From assembly GCA_947491025.1 (NCBI GenBank), contig CANLIC010000001.1:292609-356608 (forward strand): 64,000 bases of DNA, read 5' to 3'. A program made the translations under genes and the position numbers. The stretch comes from Myxococcales bacterium. Lineage in GTDB: Bacteria; Myxococcota_A; UBA9042. The notes beneath the pieces were generated by a model. It was not told the origin of the DNA. It did no database searches and saw only the letters and a program-made list of their open reading frames with translations. Below are positions 10,001 to 19,074 of this stretch, piece by piece (the stretch's first letter is position 1; each line of letters starts with the position of its first letter).

Positions 10001-12707
10001 CGTTCGCGCAGACGCCCGCGCCGCAGACCTCGCCGATGCTGCGCGGTTTGCCGAGGTCGAGGAAGACGAAGTCCTCATCGGTCTTGCTGTCGCAATCGTT
10101 GTCCTTGCCGTCGCAGTCGACCTCTTTCGCGTCCTGATAGCTGGGGACGCCGACGTAGTCGCAGACCCACTTGCCGGCTGGGCAGCTGGCTTTGACATTC
10201 TGCGTCGTGCACTGGCCGACCAGCTTGCAGTTGGAGTCCGTCACCGTCATGCCTTCGTCGGTCTTGCCGTTGCAGTCGTTGTCGACGGCGTCGCAGACCT
10301 CCTTGCTGATCTTGGGGAGGGTGCTGCACGTGAGGTTGGTCGCGTCGGCCTTGCAGACGGTGAGACCGCTGGCGCACGCGCCCGTACCACAGCCCTGTCC
10401 CGCCAGGCGTACTTGGCCGAGATCGTTGAACTGGAAGTCGTCGTCGGTCTTGCCGTCGCAGTCGTTGTCTTTGCCTTCGCAGGACGACTCGACCATCGCG
10501 AAGCACTTCTTGCCGCCGTCGCCGAGCCCGGGACAATGGCAGTAGGCATCGCCGGCCGTGCACGGTTGGGTGATGTCGTACTCGATGGACGGCACCTTCG
10601 TGTAATCACAAACCCATTTTCCGACGACGCAGACGGTCAAGATCTGGGCCACCGCGGTGCCGGCGCACGCACCGGCCTTGTGACAGCTCGAATCGGCGAT
10701 GCTGGTCAGGTTCTCATCGGTCACGCCGTTGCAGTCGTTGTCATTGGCGTCACAGATCTCGGGCTTGCTCTCGGCCTTGCTGCCCTCAACGTCCGTTGAG
10801 CAAACGGCCTTGTCCTTCTGGAGGCGGCACTCGACCTTGCCAGTGCCGCAGCTGCCGATGCCGTTGCAGGTCGCACCGATGACCAGCTTGGCGCCGCTGC
10901 CTTGCTCGGCGTAGGTGTAGTCCTCGTCAGAGAGCGCGTCGCAGTCGTTGTCGAGGTAGTCGCAGACGTCATCGGTCGGGCGGCCATCGCCCTCGCAGCC
11001 GACGCAGGTGCCGCTGGCGGCGTCGTAGGGCTTCTGCAGGCAGTCGAGCGGCGTGCCAGGCGATTGACCGGCCGGCCAGTGCTTGCAGACCGAGATACCG
11101 GGCTTCTTTCCGCACTCGCCGTTCTTGTTGCCGCAGGCAGCGTCCTTGGCTTCGGGGTTGCCATCGTCGATGACGCCGTCGCAGTCGTCGTCTGCGCTGT
11201 TGCAGACCTCGGCGGCGCCCGGGAAGACCGCCTTGTTGCCGTCGTCGCAGTCGATGGCGCCTGGCCAGCCGTCGCCGTCCTTGTCGGTGGCGGCGTCGCA
11301 GGCAGGGTCGGCGCCGAGGCAGGACTGGACCTTTCCGTCGCCGCACTTCTCTGGGGCGTTGGGGTACGTCGTCGGGTCCACGTCGTCGCAGTCGAGCGGC
11401 GCCGGCACGCCATCGCCGTCGGCATCCTTTGGGGCGCAAGCCTTGATGACTCCGTCGCAGTCGACATCGCAGACCGCGAGCTCGGCGTCGGTGGCGACTG
11501 CCTTGGCCGGGACGGGGTCGGTGGCTTGCCAGTTGGGGTCCACCGCGAGAATCTTCTTGGTGTAAGGCAGACAACAGGCCTCGCCTTTGGCGCCAGGGTG
11601 AATCTCGCTATGGAACTTGGCGTAAGGGTGCTTGCATGCCTTGTTCTCGACCTCGTTCTCGGCTCCGTCGCCATCGATGTCGAGCAAGTCGCAGCCGTCG
11701 TTGAGCTTGCCGTTGCAGTCGTCGTCGAGCTGATTCTTGCAGTCCTCGACGGCGGCCTTCTTGTTGGCTGAATCGCAGACGAGGCCCTTGCCGTCTGCGT
11801 CGCACACGACCTTGCCGCCAGCGCAGGCGCCCGCGCCGCAGGCCGCGCCAGTGGTCAGCGATCCGGGCTTGCCGTCGATGCCGACGTAGGTCAGGCCTTC
11901 GTCGGTGTCGCCGTCGCAGTCGTTGTCCTTGCCATCGCACAGCTCGGGCGCGCCGGGGTGGACGTCTTTGTCCGCGCGGTGGGCTTGGTTGCACTTCAAT
12001 TCTTGGCAGTCGGCCACGCCATCGTCGTCAGCGTCGACGCAAGCGAGATCGCTGCCGTTGCAGTTCTCGTCGACGCCGTTCTCGCACTCGAGACAGGGGT
12101 CTTCGAACTCGAAGGGGCTTGCCGTCGCGTTCTTGTCGTCGCAGTCCTTGGCGGCAGCGGGTGCGCAGCAGCCCGTTTTCGCGCAGTCGCCAACGCCATC
12201 GCCGTCGGCGTCACAGTCGGCGACCGGCCGCCGCAGCGTGATGCTGACTTCGCGCGCGCCGGCAGGGTTGTCGATGACGCCGCCAAAGGCAGTGAGCGGC
12301 TTGAGGCTGTCGCTGAGCCCGCGCACGCGCAGCTGCAGGCGGGCGATGGGGGCGCTACCCGGGAAGATCCTGAGCCGGAAAGGCTTGTTGACAAGATCGA
12401 CGGCGGCCGGAAGCGCGACCTGGTAGGCAGCGTCGCCCTCTTTCTCGGGCAGGCGATAAACCGCGGCGCCGGCGGCGTCGAGGCCGATGATGGAAAAATC
12501 GATGCGCGTGATCGGCCCGCCCTCGGGCACTTCGCTACCGATGACGAGGTGGAGGGCGTCGTATTGGACCACCTCTTCGCCGCAGGCTGCGATGAGGCCG
12601 CAGGCGACGATGAGGCCTGCCAGCGACGAACGCGGCGCGGCACGCTGGAAAATGCGCTGCAAAATCAAGATGGTAAAGCCCGCTCGCCGCCAGCATCCGC
12701 TGCGCAT
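7083..12707 (-). CDS. Giant MopE-repeat (putative metal-binding motif) lipoprotein
   Basis: The ATG at 12707 is preceded by GGAGG six bases away, giving 1,874 residues. The start has a lipoprotein signal with lipobox LIAAC (C42). Residues ~45-160 form a non-repetitive domain. The rest is about two dozen MopE-type units of the form ExCxGxDNDCDGxTDEG, the family annotated as putative metal-binding motif. Two longer cassette types occur. One alternates with GTG.C..G...C segments (for example GACGTGVVECTPGK). The other carries the phrase CPKGGGDCNDN between units. The protein ends exactly on a unit, DCDGVTDEGA. Its acidic, disulphide-rich nature points to an extracellular calcium-binding surface or matrix protein. 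No enzyme domain was seen. It is the largest gene here and stands 144 bases downstream of the TPR/HEAT gene. Confidence 0.85.
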   Translation of the reverse strand: MRSGCWRRAGFTILILQRIFQRAAPRSSLAGLIVACGLIAACGEEVVQYDALHLVIGSEVPEGGPITRIDFSIIGLDAAGAAVYRLPEKEGDAAYQVALPAAVDLVNKPFRLRIFPGSAPIARLQLRVRGLSDSLKPLTAFGGVIDNPAGAREVSITLRRPVADCDADGDGVGDCAKTGCCAPAAAKDCDDKNATASPFEFEDPCLECENGVDENCNGSDLACVDADDDGVADCQELKCNQAHRADKDVHPGAPELCDGKDNDCDGDTDEGLTYVGIDGKPGSLTTGAACGAGACAGGKVVCDADGKGLVCDSANKKAAVEDCKNQLDDDCNGKLNDGCDLLDIDGDGAENEVENKACKHPYAKFHSEIHPGAKGEACCLPYTKKILAVDPNWQATDPVPAKAVATDAELAVCDVDCDGVIKACAPKDADGDGVPAPLDCDDVDPTTYPNAPEKCGDGKVQSCLGADPACDAATDKDGDGWPGAIDCDDGNKAVFPGAAEVCNSADDDCDGVIDDGNPEAKDAACGNKNGECGKKPGISVCKHWPAGQSPGTPLDCLQKPYDAASGTCVGCEGDGRPTDDVCDYLDNDCDALSDEDYTYAEQGSGAKLVIGATCNGIGSCGTGKVECRLQKDKAVCSTDVEGSKAESKPEICDANDNDCNGVTDENLTSIADSSCHKAGACAGTAVAQILTVCVVGKWVCDYTKVPSIEYDITQPCTAGDAYCHCPGLGDGGKKCFAMVESSCEGKDNDCDGKTDDDFQFNDLGQVRLAGQGCGTGACASGLTVCKADATNLTCSTLPKISKEVCDAVDNDCNGKTDEGMTVTDSNCKLVGQCTTQNVKASCPAGKWVCDYVGVPSYQDAKEVDCDGKDNDCDSKTDEDFVFLDLGKPRSIGEVCGAGVCANGNVVCSADKKAMTCSTLVKSASDICDGADNDCDGKTDEDFAWQTLAIGIACDGVGACGTGVVECTPGKTDAATCDTNPDGSKKQNTLEGCNDIDDNCDGTTDEGCDDDKDLFCDAALTTTGTPKSCPKGGGDCKDNDLAFNPGIAESCDGKDQNCNGTTDEVFSWDEVNNANSTTLKLGVGAPCGLGACAAGTVVCIDGNAAACSTIGKKAGEVCDDVDNDCDGLTDEGCNDDGDAYCDVAINTVGKPKVCPQGGGDCNDLSKTTFPGAPEVCNDVDDDCNNTLDDACDKDKDGWCDDAKVTVGKPKSCPQGGGDCNDNAALHASPGANIHPTRAEICNDVDDNCSGKTDEGCDDDNDGYCDKTITTIGTPLVCPKGGGDCNDGVNTVFPTAVEACNDVDEDCDSVVDQGCDDDNDGWCDNALVAVNKPKACPNGGGDCNDEKGAGKEIHPAAAEVCNSKDDDCNGKTDAADAINLAKTAPKCENQKGVCANLVKALALCEGGAWKSCSDSFYASSLDKFEASSEKSCDDLDNNCSGATDEGCDDDADGYCDAGMTTAAQAKPKACAQGGGDCNDLKDAANGFPPGKAIHPAQSETCLTEYDDDCNGTENEVNAKNCIDFYTDADGDGWGNPAKASLCLCKANSGLKLTATQVGDCNDNSNDVSTYQWAGPDGKSIVLGGTCGFGTCSGGKVQCSGTAASCSTSSKAVTEFCNGQDDDCDTKIDGADDSLDMSGQSCAPKGVCASGSPKKTCVSGTLVCDFKGTKDYEAGTEKSCDGLDNDCDSVTDESFEVGAFDCLDKGVCKSSGVVPICSTGKLTCDYSKISGYFATETQCDNKDNDCDGKTDEDPDLSGLTCKSSGICKDKTIAKLCVTGTPTCDYGQVTGYEATEVSCNNSDDDCDGSTDEELSDVLKSTCKLKGVCNGNNVEAKCQAGGWSCKYNSPDYKETEIEPTENLKDGKDNDCDGVTDEGA

Positions 12708-12851
12708 TCTGCCTCCGAGCCGCAACGCCGATCGAGGTCGGCGCGCTGCAGCTTGGCTAGTCTAGCGAATGGGCGCCGTTGGCGAAACCACGCCACGCGC
12801 GCGGCCGTCGTCTCGCCGCAGGGCGGGGTCAAGGTGCCCCGCCGGCCGGGC

Positions 12852-15800
12852 CTATTTGCTGACTTTGCGGTCGGTGACCGGGCTTCCGGCGGACTCGGTC
12901 GCGGAGCAACGGCGGGCCACCTCGGGCCCAGCCTCTGCGATGAGGAGGTCGTCGTCGCACAAAATAGGCCTCAGCTCGCCCGGCAGCCTTTCGAGTGCCG
13001 CCGCAAGCTCGGCATCGACGCGGCGCAACGACCGGGCGTCGAGGGAAGGATCGGGATCGAAGGCGCGGTGAAGGATGCGTCCGGCAATTGCGACCCGCGC
13101 CCGGCTGGGAACTTCCAGATCGACTTCGAAGTCGCGGGCTTCGATCTGCGGCGGCCCTTCAGCCGCGAGCAGGCGAATCGCCAGCCAGCGCAAGATGGGG
13201 CTGTCGGTGGTGCTGACGATATGGGCGAGGGCGGCGCGGGCGTCGGGGCGGTGGCTCGCTGCCAGGGCCCAGCAGGCGGCGGCGGCGATCGGCAGCGACA
13301 GCTCGCGATCATCGGCGCGATCAGGCGACGCGGCGGAGACGAAGGCGTTGACCGCGTACTCAGCGCCGATGGCCTCTGGCTTGGCGCCGAGGACCGCGCC
13401 AGCAGCCAACAGCAAGGGCAGGCGTAGCTCGCGGCGGTTGTCGAGTAGCCGCAGCAGATCGGGCAGGCTGGCCGGGTCGCGTTGGCGCCCGAGTGCCAGG
13501 ACTGCAACCCCGGACAGCTCGATGTTGCGGTGCGCGACGCCATCGAGCAGCAGGCCGGTCGCGGCAGGCGTCGGCGGCAGGCGTCCAAAGGCAGCCAGCA
13601 GCACGACCTGCACCGCCAGCGTGCGCTCGGCACCGGCCTCGAGCATGGCGGTGATGGCATTGGCGTCGCCGATGGCGGCCAGCGCCAGCATCGTCTCGCG
13701 GCGGATCACCGCGCTCGGGTCGCCGAGCAGCGCCCGCGCCACCGACAGCGCAATCGGTCGCCGCTGGCCCGCCATCTGGCGCAACGTGCGCACGCGAAGT
13801 GCGAGATCGCCGCGCATCAAGGTGTCGCCCGCGGCAGGTGGCGCCGCGACGGCTTGGGGCGTCCCGCTGCCGCGAAGATGCCGCTCAATTGGCTCGGTGC
13901 GCAGCCAGACGTCGTAGGCGAGCAACCGAAATCGCTCGATGACCTCGCGCCGGGGGTGCTGCGGCGTCACGGCATCGAGCCAGCGAAGCAACCCGGCAGC
14001 TTCGCCTCGCTGGATGGCCAGGGTCAGCAGGCGTTGGCCGGCCGAGTCGAGCTCCTCGCTGTCGACGCTGCGGGCGACGACCGCGCGGAGCGCCTCTGAC
14101 TCCTCTTCGACTTGGCCGTCTTCGCGGAACAAGCGCGCGAGACGGGCCGTCGCGCGCGTGTCGCGCGGGGAGAGCGTCGCGGCCCGGCGAAAGCGCAGAC
14201 CGGCGCCTTGGCGATCGCCGTAGCGCAGGTGGAGGTCACCAAGGGTCAGCAACGTCGAAGTGTCCTCACGGCCACCGTGCGTCAGCGCCTCTGCCTCTTC
14301 TGCGACGGGGCCGTCCGATGCCGCGAGCCCAGCCTCCAGCAACCGCAGAGCCAGTTCGCGGCTGGCGTCGGCGTCGCGGGTCAAGAGCCAGCGGGCCGCC
14401 CGGAGCGCGGTCTGGCGATCGCCGCGGGCGAGCGCGAGCTGGCCGACGCGGGTGCGCAGCTCGGCGTCCTCGCCATGGACCTTGAGGAGCGGGCCCTCGT
14501 CCGCGAGGGCTTTGGGCAACACCATATCGTCGCGCGCGAGCTCTTCCGCCATGACGCCGTCGAGCCAGAGCAGCGCCTCAGCGAGGCTCGACTGGCCGAG
14601 CTGGGCACGCCCGCCCAGCTCGCGGAGGCGACCGACGATGGTGTTGGCGCGCCGCCACAGCGAGAGCAGGCTGCGCCGCGCTTCAGCGACATCGCGACGC
14701 AGCTCTGGGGTGGCGTCGGCAGGAATGGCGATCAAGGCCTGCCAATGCGCCTCTGCGTCTCGGCTCTGTGCGGCGTCGTCGAGCTCGGCCAGCGCCTTGC
14801 GGGTGGCGCGGCGGCCCGGAAAATCGCGCTCGAGCGACTGCAAGAGACCCCGCGCAGCGCCGGCATGACCGTGCGTGGCGAGCAGCGCGGCGATGCGCAG
14901 GCGGCCCTCGAAGCGTCCCGCTTGGAGCCTCTCGAGCCGCGCCAACACGGCAAGCGCGGCATCGAGTCGGCCGTGACCGCGGACAAGCAGCCACTCGCCG
15001 TACGCCTCGATGGCGGTGGCGTTTGCGGGCGCCGCGCGCAACAGGGCCTCGAACAGGGCGATCACCCGCGGCTCGTCGTCGCCCAGGCGCTGCTCACGGT
15101 CGACCAGTGCCTCGAGCAGCGACTCATCACGGCCGAAGCGCGCGGCGAGCCTATCGATGAGCGCGCGGGCGGCGACGGCGTCGCGGGCGGCGATGTGGGC
15201 GTCGAGCAGCCGCAACCAGGGAAGCGGCTCGGAGGGCGAAAGCGCGACGACCTTGGCGACGGCGCGCTCCAGCTCGACGCGATCACCGAGCCGGGCGAGC
15301 GCATCCAGCAACGCCGCTGCGAGGCGTCGGTTGCCTGGGAAGGCGCGAAAGGCGCGACGCAAGACCTCGAGGCCGGCCTCATCGCCGTCGAGCGCGGAGA
15401 CCTGGCCGGCGGCGGCGACGGCTGCGTCGGGATCGCGCTGAGCCAGCAGCAGCTCCCGGACCTCGTCGTTGCGCTCGGTCAGGCGCCCCCAGGTGACGAG
15501 CCGCTCGATGATCGGACCGCGCATGCCCGTCGGGCGGCGGCGCAGCGCCTTGCCGAGCACCTGCCGCGCCTCGTCCACTTCGTTCGCCGTCAGCAGGGCA
15601 TCGGCGATGCCCTCCTCGACCGCGTCACGAAGCCAGGGCGAGAGGCCAGGCGCGGCCGCGGCCCTTCGCCACAGCGTCAGCAGGACCGGAAAGGACTGGG
15701 CGTTGCCGAGGCTGGTCGCGACATCGACGAGGGTTCCTGCGTCGACCCGCTTGGCCACCGCGACGGCCTCAGCGAGCTTCAGCGCTGCCGCCAGCTCATG

Positions 15801-16325
15801 GGCTGCGATGGCCTCCCGCAGCAGTCCAGGCGCGGCAGAGGCACGAAGGGGCGGCCCGATCGCTGCGTCGATGCGAGACTGCAGGCTGGGCGGCGCCAAG
15901 GAGGGCTGCGGCTTGGTCGGCCTCGCGTCCGGCTCCACCGTGGAGGCGCCGACGGGGGCGTCAGGCGCGCCGGGTCGCTTCGGCTTGGAACCTTTGGGCT
16001 TGCCGGTCTTGGGCTTGTGGGCGGGCTTCGGTGCGACGATCGGCTGCTTACGAGCGCCCCAGGCCCAGGCCGCGTCGGGAGCGGCTGCCTGGGCGACGCT
16101 GCAGAAGAGCAGGAGTAGCGTCAGGGAGCGGCCATGGGGTCGAGCCGCGATGCGTCGCGAGGAGGCCCGTTGGGGGGGCGGTGACGCCTTGGCATGGGCG
16201 ACAAACGCCGTCGCCGGTATCATCGGCGGCGTTACCAGCGGGGTGGGCGGGTGCTTCGGCGCCATGAGCGGAGCCTGCGCCCTCTGCGGCCTCGCCGCGC
16301 TGACCGGCTGTGCTCTGGGGGTCAC
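12852..16325 (-). CDS. Exported TPR and HEAT-repeat protein
   Basis: The product is up to 1,157 residues. The GTG at 16325 has GGAG seven bases upstream, but the signal-like core (LTLLLLFCSVAQAAA) is ~70 residues in, so ATG starts at 16265 or 16223 are possible. A Lys/Pro-rich segment (PKPAHKPKTGKPKGSKPKRP) follows the signal region. The bulk is alpha-solenoid: TPR-like pairs such as LGDLHLRYGDRQGAGLRFRRA in the middle, and HEAT-like helices toward the C-terminus (SAVIRRETMLALAAIGDANA, GVAVLALGRQRDPASLPDLL). It is probably a periplasmic scaffold. No catalytic motif was seen and the partner is unknown. It lies upstream of the MopE-repeat gene on the same strand. Confidence 0.7.
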   Translation of the reverse strand: MTPRAQPVSAARPQRAQAPLMAPKHPPTPLVTPPMIPATAFVAHAKASPPPQRASSRRIAARPHGRSLTLLLLFCSVAQAAAPDAAWAWGARKQPIVAPKPAHKPKTGKPKGSKPKRPGAPDAPVGASTVEPDARPTKPQPSLAPPSLQSRIDAAIGPPLRASAAPGLLREAIAAHELAAALKLAEAVAVAKRVDAGTLVDVATSLGNAQSFPVLLTLWRRAAAAPGLSPWLRDAVEEGIADALLTANEVDEARQVLGKALRRRPTGMRGPIIERLVTWGRLTERNDEVRELLLAQRDPDAAVAAAGQVSALDGDEAGLEVLRRAFRAFPGNRRLAAALLDALARLGDRVELERAVAKVVALSPSEPLPWLRLLDAHIAARDAVAARALIDRLAARFGRDESLLEALVDREQRLGDDEPRVIALFEALLRAAPANATAIEAYGEWLLVRGHGRLDAALAVLARLERLQAGRFEGRLRIAALLATHGHAGAARGLLQSLERDFPGRRATRKALAELDDAAQSRDAEAHWQALIAIPADATPELRRDVAEARRSLLSLWRRANTIVGRLRELGGRAQLGQSSLAEALLWLDGVMAEELARDDMVLPKALADEGPLLKVHGEDAELRTRVGQLALARGDRQTALRAARWLLTRDADASRELALRLLEAGLAASDGPVAEEAEALTHGGREDTSTLLTLGDLHLRYGDRQGAGLRFRRAATLSPRDTRATARLARLFREDGQVEEESEALRAVVARSVDSEELDSAGQRLLTLAIQRGEAAGLLRWLDAVTPQHPRREVIERFRLLAYDVWLRTEPIERHLRGSGTPQAVAAPPAAGDTLMRGDLALRVRTLRQMAGQRRPIALSVARALLGDPSAVIRRETMLALAAIGDANAITAMLEAGAERTLAVQVVLLAAFGRLPPTPAATGLLLDGVAHRNIELSGVAVLALGRQRDPASLPDLLRLLDNRRELRLPLLLAAGAVLGAKPEAIGAEYAVNAFVSAASPDRADDRELSLPIAAAACWALAASHRPDARAALAHIVSTTDSPILRWLAIRLLAAEGPPQIEARDFEVDLEVPSRARVAIAGRILHRAFDPDPSLDARSLRRVDAELAAALERLPGELRPILCDDDLLIAEAGPEVARRCSATESAGSPVTDRKVSK

Positions 16326-16549
16326 GGTCCAACTCCGAGGCGGGGCGAGGGCGCGTCCGATTCGCAGGGTGCGGCAGAGCGGCTATTGGCGCAACGCGGC
16401 ACGATTGGCGCCGGCGAGTACGGCGCGTCTGCACCTGCAACGCATGAGGCCTACGCCTGATTCCGGCGCTGCGGCTTGCTGCGGGCGTCCCGCGACCGCA
16501 TACTCCTAGAATGGGAACGCGGCCTCGCGTGCCCGGCCTGGAGGCCTCC

Positions 16550-18844
16550 GTGGCGAGCGTTCTGCTTCTGCATCCGCCGCTCCTGCTGCACGACGCCTTC
16601 ATCGACTATCCATATCTGGCGAACCTCGGGACGTGGCAAGCGGCAGCCGGCCTGCGGGCCGCTGGGCATCAGGTCGAGGTGCTCGACGCTTTCTGTTTGC
16701 CGACCAGCGGCTTGCTGCGCGAGCGCGCGGGCATGATTCGCCTCGGCGCGCCCTTGGCGACCTTTACCGGTCGGTTTCCCAGCCAGGCGCCGGACGTGGT
16801 CGTCGTCGCCGCCAGCCCGTGGCTGATCGCGCGGCCGGCGTCGGCGGAGCTCGCGCGCTTGTGTGGCCTGATGGCCGAGCGCTGGCCGCAGGCGCCGATC
16901 GTGGTCGCCGATCTCGACGTGGGCGGTCAGCACGTCATCGCCTGGGATGAGGCCTGGCTCGACGAGGTCGGCGCCGACTTTGGCCTGCGCTACGAAGCCG
17001 ACGTCACCCTGCCGACGCTGGTCGCGCTCTTGGCGAGCGGCGGCCGTCCCGAAGCCCGTCTGGTGCGCGGCACGCCGCCCGAAGATCTCGACGCGCTGCC
17101 GCTGCCGGCCTACGACCTCGTCGACATGGCGGCCTACCAGCGCTTCCTCGGCCGGGTCGCGCAGGCGGACCACAAGCGCGAGATCTTCGACCTGCACCCG
17201 CCGCTGCTCGCCTTCAAGACCAGCCGCGGCTGCGCCTACAGCTGCGGCTTCTGCACCGCCACGCCCTGGAAGCGCGACGGGGTCGAGGGCAAGGCGTGGC
17301 GCTCCTACTCAGCGGAGCGGCTGGAGGAGCACCTGCGCCTGGTGCGCGATCAGCTCGGTGTGCGGCGCGTGGTCGTGCTCGACGAGTTGGTCAACATCAA
17401 GGCGGGCCACTTCGACGGGCTGCTCGATGCCCTGGAGACCTTGGACCTGCGCGCCGACTTCCCCAACGGGATGCGGGCAGACCGCCTCGCTGAAAGGCAG
17501 GTCCAGCGCTTGGTGGGACGCACGCCCCTGCTGTCCATCTCAGCGGAGTCGTCGAGCGAGCGCGTGGCCAACGAGCTGATCGGCAAGCACTTCGACCGCG
17601 AGGCGACCGAGCGTGTCGCGCGCTGGTGCCAACAGGCGGAGCTGCCGCTGGTGGTGCATTGGATGATCGGCACGCCGGGCGAGACCCGCCGCGAGATCCA
17701 GGACACGCTGGCTACGGCGTTTCACCTCTATGCCGGCTATGGCGCGCGTCCGCTCCTGCAGTTTGCGACGCCGATCCGCGGTACGCGCCTCTTCGACGAG
17801 GTGGAACGGCGCGGACTCTGGGTGCGGCGCGAAGACCGCGACATTGGGCCGCTCTTCCAGGGTCGCGCCGTCATTGAGGACCGCGGGTCGGGCTGGAGCG
17901 CCCACGAGCTGGAGGTGGCCAAGCGGGTGCTGGAGGTCAAGGTCGAGACCTTGCAGCCGCGCAAGGTCATCATGAACACCACCTACATCTGCAACAACCA
18001 GTGCGTGTTCTGCGCCACCGGCAATCGCCTGCCGACGCACGGTGAGGTGGCCGAGCAGATCGCGTTCATGGAGCTGCGCCGCAGCCAGGGCTTCGACCTC
18101 ATCGACTTCGATGGCGGCGAACCGACAACGAACCCCAACTTGTTCGCGTTGTTGCGCAAAGCCCGCGAGCTCGGCTACCAGCAGGTCAACGTGACCAGCA
18201 ACGGCCGCATGCTGATGCTCGAGCGCAACGCAGAGAAGGTGGTTCGCAGCGGCATCACCAACCTCCTGATCTCATTGCATGGCCCCAATCCGGCGGTCCA
18301 TGAGGCGCAGGTACAGTCGAAAGGCGCGTTCGAGCAAACCATCGCGGGGGTGCGCAACTCCGTCGGGTTGTGCCGCAAGTATGGCGTCGGGTTTGGCGTC
18401 AACGTCACGCTGACCAAGACCAACTTCCCGGTGTTGATGGAGTACGGCGAGCTGCTGGTCGGCCTCGGCGTCGAGCTCTGCAACATCCAGTTCGTGACGC
18501 CTTTTGGCCGCGCCTCGGCGGAGACGCAGCCCGACCCGGCGCTGGTCGCCCCGGCCGTCAAGGCGCTCATCGACCGCTTCGGCGACAAGATCCGCTTTCA
18601 AGTCATCAACCTGCCCATCTGCTACATGGACGGGTACGAGCACTACTGCCTGGGTGACTTGTACAAGCTCGAGCGGCGCATGGTCTTCGTCTCGATGGAA
18701 GACGTGAACCTCTTTGACTACTTGCAGTCCCGTCGCCGCCATGAGGAGCCCTGCCAGGACTGCCTGTTCAAGCTGGGCTGCGAGGGCTTCTACTACTTTC
18801 CCGACGAGTGGAACGACGAGGCCGCGCAGCGCTGGGGCGACTGA
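16550..18844 (+). CDS. B12-binding-like protein with two tandem radical SAM domains
   Basis: The GTG at 16550 follows GGAGG and gives 764 residues beginning ASVLLLHPPLLL, as usual for cobalamin-binding radical SAM enzymes. An ATG at 16511 lacks a ribosome site. Residues ~1-150 look like a B12-binding fold. The first radical SAM cluster motif is CAYSCGFC (C228, C232, C235), followed by typical strands (ISAESSSERV, HWMIGTPGETRREI). A second, complete radical SAM domain starts at CNNQCVFC (C481, C485, C488), with DFDGGEPTTNP as its SAM-contact motif. The C-terminus has further cysteines (CYMDGYEHYC, CQDCLFKLGC) that could bind an auxiliary cluster, SPASM-like. The substrate is unknown. The flanking genes give no pathway clue, and it appears to be a single-gene unit. 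Confidence 0.85.
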   Translation: MASVLLLHPPLLLHDAFIDYPYLANLGTWQAAAGLRAAGHQVEVLDAFCLPTSGLLRERAGMIRLGAPLATFTGRFPSQAPDVVVVAASPWLIARPASAELARLCGLMAERWPQAPIVVADLDVGGQHVIAWDEAWLDEVGADFGLRYEADVTLPTLVALLASGGRPEARLVRGTPPEDLDALPLPAYDLVDMAAYQRFLGRVAQADHKREIFDLHPPLLAFKTSRGCAYSCGFCTATPWKRDGVEGKAWRSYSAERLEEHLRLVRDQLGVRRVVVLDELVNIKAGHFDGLLDALETLDLRADFPNGMRADRLAERQVQRLVGRTPLLSISAESSSERVANELIGKHFDREATERVARWCQQAELPLVVHWMIGTPGETRREIQDTLATAFHLYAGYGARPLLQFATPIRGTRLFDEVERRGLWVRREDRDIGPLFQGRAVIEDRGSGWSAHELEVAKRVLEVKVETLQPRKVIMNTTYICNNQCVFCATGNRLPTHGEVAEQIAFMELRRSQGFDLIDFDGGEPTTNPNLFALLRKARELGYQQVNVTSNGRMLMLERNAEKVVRSGITNLLISLHGPNPAVHEAQVQSKGAFEQTIAGVRNSVGLCRKYGVGFGVNVTLTKTNFPVLMEYGELLVGLGVELCNIQFVTPFGRASAETQPDPALVAPAVKALIDRFGDKIRFQVINLPICYMDGYEHYCLGDLYKLERRMVFVSMEDVNLFDYLQSRRRHEEPCQDCLFKLGCEGFYYFPDEWNDEAAQRWGD

Positions 18845-19074
18845 CGACAGACTGTGAGGGCCCGTAGCCGCTCGACGCGTCGGCGATCGAGCCGCAGGTT
18901 CTGGGCCGCGTCGACGACCCACACCGGTAGCATCGAACCTAGCCGCGGAGTCGTCTGCGGCGAGCTAGCCGAGGCCGGAACGCTTCGGGCTCTCACTGCG
19001 ATTTCAAGCCTTCAGGCTGGCCCTGCGGCGATCCCGGGTAAGCCAAAAGTGTGGGGGCTTCCCTGGACTTGGCG

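Noticed and set aside
14112..16118. 668-codon plus-strand frame opposite the TPR/HEAT gene
   Set aside because: Composition-driven shadow; the minus-strand frame has signal peptide and solenoid repeats, this one has none.
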